Assembly (NCBI GenBank): GCA_032207245.1
Contig: CM063502.1
Coordinates: forward strand, 47,632,404-47,696,403
From: Pardosa pseudoannulata
Taxonomy: Eukaryota; Arthropoda; Arachnida; Araneae; Lycosidae
Length of the DNA stretch: 64,000 nucleotides
Direction of reading: 5' to 3'
Position numbers and translations under genes: made by a program. A model generated the notes under the pieces. The model had not been told where the DNA came from. It did no database searches and saw nothing but the letters and a program-made list of their open reading frames with translations. Of this stretch, positions 1-12,160 are shown in pieces. Within the stretch, counting starts at the first letter, position 1. The number at the start of each line of letters is the position of its first letter.

Positions 1-173
1 ACTATCTTAAAAGCATTTCTGGGCTCCTCAGGAAGTTCTCTCAAAATACTAAGAAAAGTAAACTACAGTTTCTTACAAATTAACATTAATGGAACTTTAT
101 TTATTATCTTGGTGTGTCATAGTAAATTTAAAGGTTCAAACTTAAAAAGAAAACAAAAAAACTTAGCTTGGTT

Positions 174-852
174 GCAAATTTTGCAAAAAACATGGCTATT
201 TAATGTAGCTAGGATCTAGCAAAGTCCAATGAATGGTCAAAAAGCCTATTTACTGCTGTTTTTTTAGTTAGATTACTGGTAAGTCTTATTCTTATAAAGG
301 AAATAGCAAGTTACTGTTCTTGCTTAAACAGGGTGTCTTTGCAAATTTTGCCAAAACATGGCTATTTAATGTAGCTAGGATCTAGCAAAGTCCAATGAAG
401 GGCCAAAAAGCCTATTTACTGCTCTTTTTTTTAGTTAGATTACTGTATAAGTCTTATTCTTATACATGGAATAGCAAGTTACTGTTTTTTGCTTAAACAG
501 GGTGTCTTTGCAAATTTTGCAAAAACATGGCTATTTAATGTAGCTAGGATCTAGCAAAGTCCAATGAATGGCCAAAAGGTCTATTTACTGGTTTTTTTTT
601 TTTTAAGTTAGATTACTATATATATAAGTTTTATATTTATAAAAGAAATAGCAAGTTGATGTTCTTGCTTAAACAGGGTGTTTGCCCAAATTTTGCAAAA
701 ACATGGCTTTTTAATGTGTCTGGGATCTAGCAAAGTCCAATGAATAGCCAAAAGTCCTATTTACTGCTCTTTTTTTAGTTAGATTACTGTATCTAAGATT
801 TATATTTATAAAAACAATAGCAAGTTGCTGTTCTTACTTAAACAGTGTGTCT
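174..852. repeat. Tandem repeat, ~167-175 bp unit, four copies
   Basis: Four head-to-tail copies of an AT-rich unit begin near 174, 341, 510 and 685. Each has GCAAATTTTGCAAAAACATG near its start, then GTAGCTAGGATCTAGCAAAG, a T-run followed by AGTTAGATTACT, and a terminal GCTTAAACAGGGTGTC. Copies differ by point changes and by T-run length. There is no coding potential. It resembles a short satellite array; the first 173 bases and the bases after 852 do not continue it. Confidence 0.85.
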
Positions 853-1539
853 GATAAAAATAAAAGTGGTCATTCAATGGGGTTCAGTGGTCATTCATAG
901 GTTGTTCTGCCATATTTCTGTTTATTATTTTTTATCATTCAAGGTTTTTATTATTCCTTTATTCCAGGGAATTCTGTAGGTTTTTATTATTCCTTTATTT
1001 TCAAGGTATATACTTTTCTTAATGGGGACACTTTAAAGGCTATAATTAGATAAACAACTTTAGTTGAACTTGCGCTGGTACAGGTTTACAAATTTTCTTT
1101 TGACAAATATTTCAAAAAGTTCATTCACCAGTCCATTCACCCTAGTTTAAAAAAAATGTGTCTGATTTTAGGTAAAATTTCCAATGTGATAATTTAGTTA
1201 TACCTCAATACATATGTGTACACAGTTACATATATGTGGTTAACAATGCGTTCAGACACTTTGTAATATCCACTATCCCCTTAACTCTGCGTTCTCAAAC
1301 TCGAATTTCAAATGCGACTGTGCGTGGTGTTTATTGAGGTAGTGTCATCCGTAATTAATCCTTTTCAGCACCAGTTACGCCCTAACTTTCTTACATCCTG
1401 AGTCGGGGTTCCGAAGTAAAAGTGGGGATTTGTGGCGTAATCGCGTCTGACGAATGCGAGGCGTTGGTGCGAACGATCGAAGTACTTCCGGCAAAAAGGG
1501 CCGGCCAGCTGTCGGCACGAGGATCGAATATCTATGCTC
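853..1539. other. AT-rich intergenic stretch, no gene seen
   Basis: No supported gene. A short GC-richer block (about 1365-1640) has small overlapping reading frames on both strands. I recognise none of them, and the block runs into the repeat that starts near 1540. Confidence 0.5.
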
Positions 1540-3010
1540 GCCTGCTGGCACCCAGTCCGATCGAAAGAGATTTCACTTTCCATTCGAGCCTTCCATTCCA
1601 AAAAGAACGTCTTTTTCAAATGGGTAACAAACGATAGCATATTTGTTGAAGTTTGTCAAATCCCGATCGATTACTACTATAATGAGCAGTGAGGGGGGGA
1701 AACTGTATTTTACTGTTCACAGTGCCCGACTAAGATACTTTTGTGCCCAGGGCAAAATCCAATTTTTGTGCCCTCCACCCCCATGCAAATTTATAGCGAC
1801 AAGTTATTATCATACTTAGAGTCTTATAAAAATTATAACATTGAATTAACAAACGGATTTAAAAAATTAGCATTAAAGTAATATTCAAAATCAAAAACAC
1901 CAAATTTTCATTTTACGTAATCATTATTATATCTGTTTAGCCATGATAAAAATTAAGGACTTTTAAAGACCTAGAGTGACCCACCTTTTTATTTTTACCT
2001 TGTCACACTCACAAACTCTGTGGTGAAGAAAATAAATAATAATAGAATTAAAAATAATTTAAATTGATGAGATGATTTAATGGTTTATAGTGGTACGTTG
2101 CTGATAAACTGTCTTATAGATTTGCTATAACCCATAGGATAAAAAGAGCACCAGGTTTGTTGAGGGAATTAATTATCAGGTAAATAACAGTAAAATTAAA
2201 GTAAATAGGAAACAATATAGTTCATAACAAACACAATTACCTCATACAATAATATATTAAAACTTAACGATGGTAGCATAAGTTTGCAACTTTTTCCCGC
2301 TTAATATGTGTTTCAAGCCCTCGATTAAATTTTCGTGCCCAGGGCACGTCCTCTAAGTGCCCGTGCGATAATCAGACCCTGACTGTTCACAGTTATTACA
2401 ATTTTCGTCCTTACGATGAGGCAGGGCACACGAGATACTTGCTCAGGACGGAAAACTTCGATTTAATTAATTAATTTTAAAATATATAGATAATTAATGA
2501 ATTTTAATATAGGTAATGAAAAAGTTTATAATATTTTGGGTTTTGTTTTGACTGGCTGGCATCCAGTAAGAGACAGCAATGTAAATGGATTGCAGTTTGC
2601 ATTCATTCCTTCCATTTCAAAAACAACATATTTTCAAATAAGCACTAGAAGATTGCATGTTTGTCGAAGTCAAAGCATGATCGATTAACACCATTTACTG
2701 ATGAGCGATAAGGTTAAAAATTGTATTTTACTGTTCACAGAAGATTACAATTTTCAGCCTTACACGTAGACGGGGCCTACGAAGTATTTGACAAGGCCCC
2801 AAGATTTCGATACGATAAATTAATTTTAAATATATAGGCAATAATAAAAGAGTTTTAAAATATTTTTATAAAATCGTATTTTGTTGTACATGGAAAAATG
2901 CAGTTTTTCTCCTCAGACGCAGAAGGGATACTTGGGGTACTTGCCTAGGCCCCAAAATTTCGATACAATTAATGCATTTTATACTATATAGATAATATAT
3001 TAAGAACTTA
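1540..3010 (+). repeat. Degenerate dispersed repeat, two copies plus a partial third
   Basis: Copy A (about 1540-1719, continuing 2382-2500) and copy B (about 2540-2860) share CCTTCCATT, a run ending in GATCGATTA, TGTATTTTACTGTTCA and TTACAATTTTC, followed by a segment ending in TTTCGAT. A third partial copy (about 2880-3010) repeats the last segment. Copy A is split by the MITE at 1720-2381; copy B is uninterrupted at the same point. Outer limits are approximate and the family is not recognised. Confidence 0.6.
1720..2381. mobile_element. hAT-like MITE with 8-bp target-site duplication
   Basis: A 662-bp element begins CAGTGCCCGACTA and ends TAATCAGACCCTG, which are imperfect terminal inverted repeats. 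It is flanked by perfect 8-bp direct repeats ACTGTTCA (1712-1719 and 2382-2389). The sub-terminal palindrome GTGCCCAGGGCA occurs near both ends. It has no transposase frame, so it is non-autonomous. An 8-bp duplication and CAG...CTG ends are typical of the hAT superfamily. Confidence 0.82.
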
Positions 3011-4033
3011 TATAGATAATATATTAAAAAATTTTTGGGTAACAACGTACTGAATTATAAATATTATTTTAGTGCCATTATTTTTGATATTTTTTGTATC
3101 ATTTTCTGTTTTACTAGTATGTTTTCTGTTGATCAACAAATTCTGAATTAAGATTAGTATTTCACAAAAGCAATATTTTCTCTTTTGATACTGTTTACAC
3201 GAGGAGTATATGTGTAGGGTGTGTTAAATTAGGGACAAAATGTACAAAAATAAATTTTATTTTATCAGAGGTTTGATATATACACATATGCAATCTCTCA
3301 AAATATGCACAAAAAAGACTTAATATGTACACATATGTAATCTGTAAAAACGTACACAAAAAATCAGGTATTTGCATTTTATAAAGAAACATTGTACTTC
3401 TTTGCTTTTTCGTGTGAAATATTAAGGCACGTTCTGCCAAAGTTGGGGGGACGCTTAAAATTTTAACTTTTATTTAAGAACAGTATTATGCATTAAAAAA
3501 ATAATCATACATTAGATCATCCCATTACGTTATAATACAGTTAAATACAATATTTTACCCAACAATACATTTTTATAGAACACACACTAAGGCAAATGAT
3601 GATCACATGAACATTACACAGCTAAGTCTAAACTTAGATAAGCATACAGATTTAAAATGTCTCTTGAAGATTTGAATTTCTTTTCAATAATTTCCTAATT
3701 TGCAGTTTTTGGTTTGGGGTTACATTTTACATGTAGACAGATTGTATAGTTTCATAGTAAAACACGTTTTATAAAAGCTGAAATAGAAACTCAAAATTTT
3801 TGTACGCCCAAGACCCAAAAGTATCATGATTCTGAACAGGCAGATTAAGATTCTTAGAAGGCAGATTAAGAACACGCGGTTCTCAAACTAGGGGAAGCGG
3901 CAATAATTTAAAAAAAAATTAAAATTAAAATTAAAAAAATTAAAAAAAAATCTGAAATTATTAAAATATGAAGATATTTGAAAGTCAAAATCTAAGTTGT
4001 CTTACCTCACTACACCACTGTCGAAAAATACTA
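3011..4033. other. AT-rich stretch, no gene seen
   Basis: No conserved protein similarity or repeat structure that I can support; A/T runs dominate. Confidence 0.5.
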
Positions 4034-5829
4034 AGTAGTGTCATAGCCTGAATTTCTTTTCGGGGAGGGTCCAAAGTCTTAATCTAAAGTACAAAGAACT
4101 TTCTACTAAAAAATATTAATTAAATACAAGCGCATACAAAATACTTACACACGTACATACATAAGTCTTCATATATCCATAGTTTCGTATGCATACATAA
4201 ATACGTCATAAAACGGATCAGCAACGCTGTGCGAAATTTCATTGAATCTCGAAAAATATATTTGCAACCACAGTGTCTTTTAATTTAAGCTCTAATTTTT
4301 TACCAGCCTTAAATTTATTTGGTAAATATTAGAGTATATTTAATTTACGCTCTACTATTTACCAGACTAATTTAAACTAAAGTAATTTTAAAAGGAACTT
4401 GGAAAATAAAAAAAAAAATATTGAGAAAGAAATTATGATATATCTTTTTATTTTTCTTTTAAAATATAACCTGCCTTGTATGATATCAGAATTCGAAAAC
4501 AGTATGGCATAATCAGCAATTTTTAAATTACTTTTTTATAGTAGTAAATTAGTTCTAGCTTTTAACCTTTTGAAGAACACTGGTATATATAATATACCTG
4601 CTGTTCATTTTTTTTTTCTTTGATTTACATAGAAAAAAATGTTTTTGATTTTCACTGTTTTTGATACATTAAACTATCGGCACTTAATTTTTTTCCTTCT
4701 TTTAAATATTCCTGTCAAAACCTACTGTTAGAATCAGGTTCTATTAAAACCAGGTTCTAAAAGCAAAAATTTCATTTTTTAAAGTTAACACTTTAAAATA
4801 AAAGTACTTATTTAAACTTTACTTACAAATTTCTTATCTATTTGATTTATACACCCTTTTAATAAAAATCATTAATTATTTTTCCAATATTATGAAAAAA
4901 AGGTGTCATTTTCATGTTGTACCAAGAAAGGTGATTACGCAATCAAATTACCCTCAGCTTATGCCTCAAGTAATATAACTTATTTTTCATATACTTCATA
5001 TTTTAAAGGTTTATAAAAAACATTTATAAACTAATTTCATTGAAAACCAAGGAGTTACTAAGGGTGCCCCTCTAAGAGTTATGGCCAGTTTGTTCAAACC
5101 TTCATCTGCATTTATCATCTATACGCACCGAAAGTAATGCTAAATTTGTCAACCTCTTTGACCCGAAAATATTTCCGATGTATTGCAAGATTGTTTTAAA
5201 CTTATTAAAAATTTTGTACCACTGACTGTGTTGAATGATCATTTTCAACCATGGAAAGAGTAAAAAATATATCTTCTCAATGGAACTGGTCACTACAAGT
5301 TGAAATGAAGGTTTCAACAAGCTGAATTTAATGTCAGGAAGTATTAATTTACTACCGTAAAACTGTAATTTATAAATTATTGATTATGCCATTCACTTTC
5401 GAAATTTTGCTGTCATACAAAGTATATAATTTTGTAAAAAATAGATAAAAAGATATGTCACAATTCCTTTCTTAATATTTTTTTAATTTCCTAATGATTC
5501 ATAAAATTACTTTAACTTCAGCGTTTAATTTGTTTGATAATTCGTTTGATAAATACTGGAAGGTAAATTAAACCTGCCAACAACTTAGAACCTACATTAA
5601 AAGACACAATATGATGCAAATATTTTTCAAGATACAAGGAAATTCTGTAAAGTTTTACGGATCCGTTTAGTCCCGTACTTGTGTATGCATGCAAAACTAT
5701 GAATGTATGTAAAGACATATGTATTAATATACTTTATATGTATGTGTGTGTAATGAAATATTTTTTATGAAATATAAAGTTCGCTGTACTTTGGTCCCTC
5801 CCCGAGAAAATTTCTGGCTACGTTACTGG
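4034..5829 (+). mobile_element. Degenerate hAT element with inverted ends
   Basis: The left end near 4041-4075 (TAGCCTGAATTTC then CGGGGAGGGTCC) is the inverted counterpart of the right end near 5788-5818 (GGTCCCTCCCCGAG then TTTCTGGCTA). The interval is about 1.8 kb. Near 5220-5330 it has DNA matching the hAT dimerisation region of the copy at 14677-14895 (shared GATCATTTTCAACCATGGAA), but here it is frame-broken. I could not identify a target duplication, so the borders are approximate. Confidence 0.6.
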
Positions 5830-6829
5830 TTTCGAGTATATATCCAATAATATAGAGCCCAGAAAAATACGACGCATACATATATGTGTGTATATACATT
5901 TTTGATTTTAGACCTTTTTGTCTAATATCCAGAAAACTTCTTGAATTACATTGAAACTTAAAAGGTGGAAAGAGTAAGACACCATATACATATAAACGAA
6001 GGTTTTGTACTAAAGGTAAATAGTGGACCAGAATCACAGAGTAAAGAAACGATAATTTTTGGGATCACCCTGTAAAAAATAATACTTGATAATCGTTGTA
6101 GACATAACATATAATTATGAAGCTATTTGCAATTAGCTTTTTAATTTCTGTGAGAATTGTAGTTATATTTATTGAGATGTAAAGGTTTCTCATCAATAAA
6201 TCGGACTTTTTTCGCTAACGTTTTATTTATAAAATGTAAGTTTTACCACTGCAATGTCATTTTCTGAAAACTACAGAAAAGACAGAACAGTACTATCAAC
6301 ATAGAAAGTATTAAATATTTGATGATATATGAGCATTTTTATTAAATAATTTTTAATTGTACATGCACGAATGATACAATTTTAATGCTTGCATAATTTG
6401 ATAGCTTAATGAGTAGAGCAAATTCCACGAAAATTTCAATCAAATATTTATAAAGATGTCAAAGATAACAAACAGTGTTTGTTTGAGCACTATTTTTAAT
6501 GACCTCATAAAATCCTCTAAATCTTAAGTAATTTTCTTAAAGTAATTTTGTATTATATGTATCTTACCTCTTTGGGGCAATTTAACTATTCCAGTATTAG
6601 CAACATCAAATAGTGGTTGAGTTTGAAAAGAAAAAGATTCGTCGCTATTAAAAGTTGTTTAATTTCTGAATTAATTACTGTATGTGATGTGAGAAATCTA
6701 TTATCAGTTGGAGACTTTGCTTATGTTACTATGAAACTCCTTTTATAGTCGTGAAAAAGAAGTTTGGGCATTAATTCGCCAAATTGTCTCGGGATATTTT
6801 TTTTACTGTGAGCAGCAGTATTTCAATCG
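5830..6829. other. AT-rich stretch, no gene seen
   Basis: No supported gene. GGGATCACCCTGTA near 6061 resembles a transposon end but has no partner that I could find. Confidence 0.4.
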
Positions 6830-6935
6830 AAAAAGGCATCGATCTCATAACACGAGGGCTGCAAGTTCGAGGCTCGAGCCGACCAAAGATTCACTGGGTT
6901 TATTAATGACGGTTGGGTCCCATAAAATAGAGAAT
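6830..6935 (+). repeat. tRNA-derived SINE-like fragment
   Basis: The stretch contains an anticodon-loop-like CTCATAA, as in elongator tRNA-Met, followed by AAGTTCGAGGCTCGAGCC, which matches a B box/T-arm. The acceptor stem does not pair, so this is not a functional tRNA. It is probably a SINE head or a tRNA pseudogene. Confidence 0.45.
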
Positions 6936-7063
6936 GTACACATGACGTAAGTTGTAACAAAAACTGCAGCTCAACTTCCTCGAAGGCAAAACGTTGCCCT
7001 CGTTGTGAATTTCCTGCGGATTGTGCTTGTTATTGTGGTTTTAATTTTGTCAATTATCTGAAA

Positions 7064-7237
7064 ATGGTAACAAGCTGTTGTGCATATGACTGTACTAAGC
7101 GCTTCAAAAAAGGCGGATATATTGGATTTTATTGCTTTCCTAATGATTCTACATTGCGAATGCTTTGGATAAAAGCTTTGAAACGGCAAGACTGGACTCC
7201 AAGTTCTTTTTCGAGGATTTGTGGCAAACATTTTTAG
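7064..7237 (+). pseudogene. Orphan THAP-type zinc-finger reading frame
   Basis: A 57-codon frame from ATG 7064 to TAG 7235 carries the THAP layout: CCAYDC near the N-terminus, then FYCFPND, LRMLWIKALKRQDWTP and a terminal ICGKHF. This is the C2CH zinc-chelating, DNA-binding module, about two-thirds of a normal 80-90-residue THAP domain. The frame stops directly after the KHF motif, so the distal part (including the AVPTIF-like box) is missing unless splicing removes the stop. THAP domains occur in P-element-type transposases and in host regulators. No partner domain is found nearby. It may be a transposon remnant or a first exon of an unseen gene. Confidence 0.55.
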
Positions 7238-8500
7238 AATGGTAATAAAACGTTAACCTTACTGTAATGTAACAGATTATATAAAAATTATTATGCTCTA
7301 AGAATTTTTTTTATTACTAAGTTGTTGTTTTTTTTTTCATATTTCTACTGTATTTTCTACGCTTTTGTGAGAAATACTGTACCTATAAATGTAATTATTT
7401 TTTCTCCTTAAAAAGATCAGGTTTTGAACATTTTTATTAGATTCTTATTTATGTAATAGTTTATTGTGCCTGTTAACATAATCAAAGTAGTTATACTTTG
7501 ATTATGATACTTAATAGTACTGTGTAAAACGTTTAATTTAAAAAACAAAAAAAAAAATATGTAATTTTGCAAGTGCTAAAAAATCTATTTTCAATTACTT
7601 GGCCAGTTTCTGATGTATCCTTTCCCTTAAATAAAACTTAGTTATGTTGTATACGTTATCCATATCGACGCTCATAAGATACAATGAAAACAAGCAATAT
7701 TTTTGCAACGAAAAGTGGAGTTGTAGTCAGCACTCACATTTGTTTACAAACATGCCCTTTCTCTATACACAAGCTTTATTTCCTCCTGCTTCATTTCAAC
7801 TAAGTTATCATTTTCTTTAATGCACAAATTTGTTAACATTATATTTGTGAATCCATACAATAATAAATTACCAACAAAATCCCTATCTTGTCCAGGACAA
7901 AAATATTTCAATTAAAAAATATATATTAAGTAAATTTCTTTTAATTCAAATTTCTTTTAAAAAAAAAGAGGAGGGATACATTAATCAAACAGGGCAGTTT
8001 CAGGCAAGTGAGAGGACACTTTTTATTGAATAAAAGACACTTTCTGTGTGTCATACTGGGAGTAAAACATATATTATGCTTAAAACAATTATATTAAATC
8101 CTCAAGAGTTTCATATAAAATAACTTCACTGTGGAAATACCCTAATTACAGTCCTGATTAAGACCTGAAAAAACACTTTTCTTTTACTAGTATCTACTTT
8201 GTGCATTGAATTAGAGAACAGATAACATATTAAAATAAAAGAATATATATCAAATAAAACTTTCTACATAATTTTGAAGGGTTTTACTTTACAGACAAAC
8301 TATATTCTACACAAAATATTGCCAATACTATATATTTTATGAGCATGCTTACTGACTTATTTTTATTACAAATGAAAAAAAAAGTAATATGTTCTAGATA
8401 TAGAAAAATATAAATGATTTTCTAGTATTTTAATTAATGAATCTAATATAAAACAAATCAAAAACGGCAATTTAATTTATATTTATTTATCTATCTATAT
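7238..8500. other. AT-rich stretch, no gene seen
   Basis: No conserved reading frame, repeat or RNA gene that I can support. Confidence 0.5.
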
Positions 8501-8501
8501 A

Positions 8502-8505
<4 letters not shown>

Positions 8506-8549
<44 letters not shown>

Positions 8550-8561
8550 ATGTGTGTATAG

Positions 8562-8626
<65 letters not shown>

Positions 8627-8627
8627 T
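8506..8627. repeat. (TA)n(TG)n(TA)n compound microsatellite
   Basis: Perfect TA dinucleotides, a TG-rich centre and a second TA run. Reading frames here that encode Tyr-Ile repeats are artefacts of the microsatellite. Confidence 0.95.
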
Positions 8628-8686
8628 TTGAGAAAATATAGGGCGCAAAGGTGATGAAGGCAAAGCGCATCGGCACTAAAAAAAGG

Positions 8687-8728
8687 GCATTTTTCAAAGG
8701 ACGTTGCGTTGTACCCTTTGAAAAATGC
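8687..8728. repeat. 14-bp perfect inverted repeat (hairpin)
   Basis: GCATTTTTCAAAGG (8687-8700) is followed, after a 14-base loop, by its exact reverse complement CCTTTGAAAAATGC (8715-8728). It sits directly after the microsatellite. It may be a transposon end or a structured RNA; nothing else supports either. Confidence 0.7.
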
Positions 8729-10177
8729 TAAACATGAACGCTACTTACCTGTACGTACATCATATGTGTGTGTGTGTATGTGAGCGTAATGAATGTCTAT
8801 TACCTTCTTATCCACTATAAACTTAGTGTTATATCCATGTTAGATAAAAAAAAAAAACCTTTGTTGGGTCATAAAAGAAAACAGCAAAATTTGAAAATAA
8901 AAATGTGTTTGAGGCAATCCGTCTTTGGCACTCTGCCATCCAAACTTTGTACATCCGTTTATATAGTGCCATGAGGATGCAATAGAGCCAGTTAATCAGA
9001 GATATTAAAAGTAAACAACGTGGAGGACGCTAACAACCGAAACTAAATTACGTAAAATGACTATATAGAATTAACTGAGCTAAGCATTAATCTAGTTGGT
9101 GTTCTCGTGGTCGTTAAAGATCACCATAATTAAAAGAGGAAGAAGAACTTTCGATAAAGGTTATCGTTTTAGGTATAGAGTCGCCAGAAATTTATTGTAG
9201 CATATAATTATAATTAAGTCGGTTCAATTTGGTTAAAATATCATTACAAATATATGTATTGGGGTTGTTTCGAAATTCAATAAAATTCAAAAATCTACTC
9301 TTTCATAATATCTAGTTGTTTCCCGTACACTTTTTCACAAATTCGACCTTAATACCTACCCGATATTATGCATCGTCAAGTAAGAGTAGAGGCCAGAACT
9401 CAAAAGAAAAAGCGAATCTACTAAAAACACATTTATTTTCTTCACTAGACGATCACACTACCTAGCACAGACATAGAACAGTAATTGAATTATATAATTA
9501 TATTATATAATATAGAATTATATAATATACAACGTAGTTACATTCTACACACTGCTGCTAACTTGCAAGAAGAAAGAGATATAAAATTATTTAAATATCC
9601 ATATAAAATTAAAGGCTTTTTTTTTTTTTTTTTTTTTTTGGATGCCCTTTATCTCAAAGTCTGAACAATAACATTGGTTCGATACTCTGCCTGTGTGTGT
9701 GTGTGCATTACTGTGTTTCTACCAAGAATGAGGCTTGTGACCATACAGAAACGTCCAAATTAAACTCCCAATTTTCAAGCAGTATTTGAAAACATAGTAT
9801 CCAATCTAATCCTTTTCTCTGTAGTAAGAAGTCCAATTTTTAATGTAGATTAAATTTTTCTATTAATTGTCCTAATTTTTATGAATTTATCTATCTATTT
9901 ATCCATATATACTAGTTCAAAATTAAGAAAAATCTCAGATTTGGTCAATTATCTTCAGAACTACTGGACCTATTTTAATGATATTTGATATGTTTATACA
10001 CTGTTACAATACAAAACAAATAACCATTCAACAGTTATAATAAACACGGATTATCATGCATAACAATAGTTAGATTTGAAAGGTATGAAACAGCGGTGGC
10101 AGAATAAAACAAAAAAAAGGGGAGTTATTAGGGGTATGGTCTCCTCTTACAAATATACAGTCCTCGCAGCTTGATTT
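8729..10177. other. AT-rich stretch with a T23 tract, no gene seen
   Basis: No gene is supported. A run of about 23 T lies at 9617-9639. A palindromic TATAATTATATTATATAATA-like patch lies near 9490-9530. Confidence 0.5.
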
Positions 10178-11144
10178 TTACTTGAAATAAGGCAATTTAT
10201 TGAATTCCTTTGGCAATTGGTCATACTTTTCAGCAACGCTGTTTTCAAAGACTCTGGATGGTTCACAGAGGGGGATTGCAATTGTAATTGCTCTCCCCAG
10301 AAAGTCCTAGACATGCTCTATAGGGTTGAGGTCTGGAGATTTGCATGACCATTCCATCCGCCGAATATCATTACTTTCTAGAAATTCATCCGCCAGAAGA
10401 GCGTGGCTGCGAGCTATCGTTCATTAAAATGAACTCAGGACCAAATGCACCCCTGAAAACTCGAACATAGGGCTCCAAGGCCTTATCCGTATGCCTTAAA
10501 GCAGACACAGTGCCTCTTTCAACCTCATGAAGGGATATGCAGTCATCCAACATGATGCTTTTCCAGACCATTAAACCTCCGGCGCCATAATGGTCAATTT
10601 TGCGGACATTTCAGGTTAAGTAGCGGGTCCTTGGTACTCTCCATATGAACGCATGGTGAGAATCAATGGTTAGGCTGAACTAGGGCTCCTTAGGGAAGAG
10701 AACAATCACCCATTGATCCATACCCCAAACTCTATGGTCTTTACATCATGCTAAATGGACTCTCCTGATCATAGACGTGAGCGAAACACAAGTAGTATGT
10801 CTTTTTGCAAATAACCATCACTCATGAAGTCTTGAAATAGTCACCCTTGAAACTTGGGTTCCTGTGGCCGCATACAAGTCACAAGAGATGTGAGAAGCTG
10901 TAGTACCCCTGTTACGCCTCGCTATAATAGACTAATGGGGATCTTCTCTAGCCGTCGTGGCTCTGGGATAACCATATCCAGGCTTTCTCTCAATGCTCCG
11001 GTATCCTGGAACTGTTTCCATAAGTTGCACACGACGCTGGGTGTTAAATTAAATTCTATAAATCTGAACTTGAAATTGGCCTGCTTCTAGCCTCTCTACA
11101 ATTCGCCACCTCATTCCATCATCTAAACGATAGTGGCTACTCAT
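10178..11144 (-). pseudogene. Tc1-like transposase pseudogene
   Basis: Read on the minus strand from ATG (11142-11144), the sequence begins [20 protein letters not shown], a helix-turn-helix start typical of Tc1/mariner transposases. It continues with MVWKSIML and EPYVRVFRGAFGPEFILM (10571-10425), where the catalytic DDNARPH-type motif has decayed to NDSSQPR. It then has CKSPDLNPIEH (about 10350-10320), with the DDE glutamate, and ends at TAA 10178-10180. Several stops and frame changes make it inactive. No terminal inverted repeats were identified. Family members are about 340 residues, and the span fits a full-length dead copy. Confidence 0.82.
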
Positions 11145-11392
11145 CTTTACTGTTAGATTTTGAATTTAACTGATTGCTGCAAAAAATAACACCAAGAAAT
11201 TTAGCAAGCTGTGCTAAGGAACGAAATGTGTCACACGCTCTTATAAAGCCTGTTCCTCTACTGACTCCGCCTACACACATATGTAAGCTTAAGCATTTGA
11301 CATACAAGATTTGCACCTTTGTCTCAAAGCAGTATTCTTGCAAAGCAGTATATTCTACAAAATATACTAATTCTCTTATTTTGAACATGAGC

Positions 11393-11542
<150 letters not shown>

Positions 11543-11629
11543 CTCTGTAACGAGAGAAAAATTCTTCACTTATTACACAGGAGTAATAACCCATATTTTT
11601 AATTGCCAGGGCTAGCTTAGCAATAAAAC

Positions 11630-12130
11630 TCAGTTGCAGTCATGGCATCGGGTAAAGTTCATCGTTGAGGAAATTCACATTTACTGAGAATCATAATACA
11701 GCGGTCTACCGACCGGCTTTACAGTACAACAGCTCTACATAGAATGCTCTAAGAATATTCACATTTGTCGCCAATGCCGACCCCACAGAGAATGAGTCAC
11801 GGGATCCTGCTCCCAAGAGATTTACTATGGTTCAGTACTCTTTAGGTGGCAAGGGTGCACTTTGATTATTTCAGATAGCTCGAAAGCACACTGTTCAGTA
11901 ATTAAATTTTTACAGAACGATACCATTTTCTTAGAACAACTGAAAATTCTGGGCTGTAAGCAGAAAATTAGAATTTTTTCCAGTATTAGTTTAGAGAGAT
12001 GGACAAAAAGAAATCAAGGCGGAGAACACTCCTTTATCTCACATTTTATGATTGGGAAATTAGATATTAAAAACTGAGAAGGGAAAAAAGGAGAATTTTG
12101 AATATCTATTTTAGGGGTAATAATTTTGGT
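11630..12130 (+). repeat. Dispersed repeat, second copy near 48060-48360
   Basis: The 3' part (about 11960-12125) shares ordered blocks with 48165-48355: CAGAAAATTAG, TAGTTTNGAGAGAT, ATCTATTTTAGGGGTAATAA-like and AATTTTG, with comparable spacing. The family is not recognised. The 5' limit is uncertain. Confidence 0.45.
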
Positions 12131-12160
12131 ACGTTCCACACACGCACACAATCATATATA

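Noticed and set aside
174..852. CRISPR-like array
   Set aside because: The repeats are contiguous ~170-bp units without spacers, in eukaryotic DNA.
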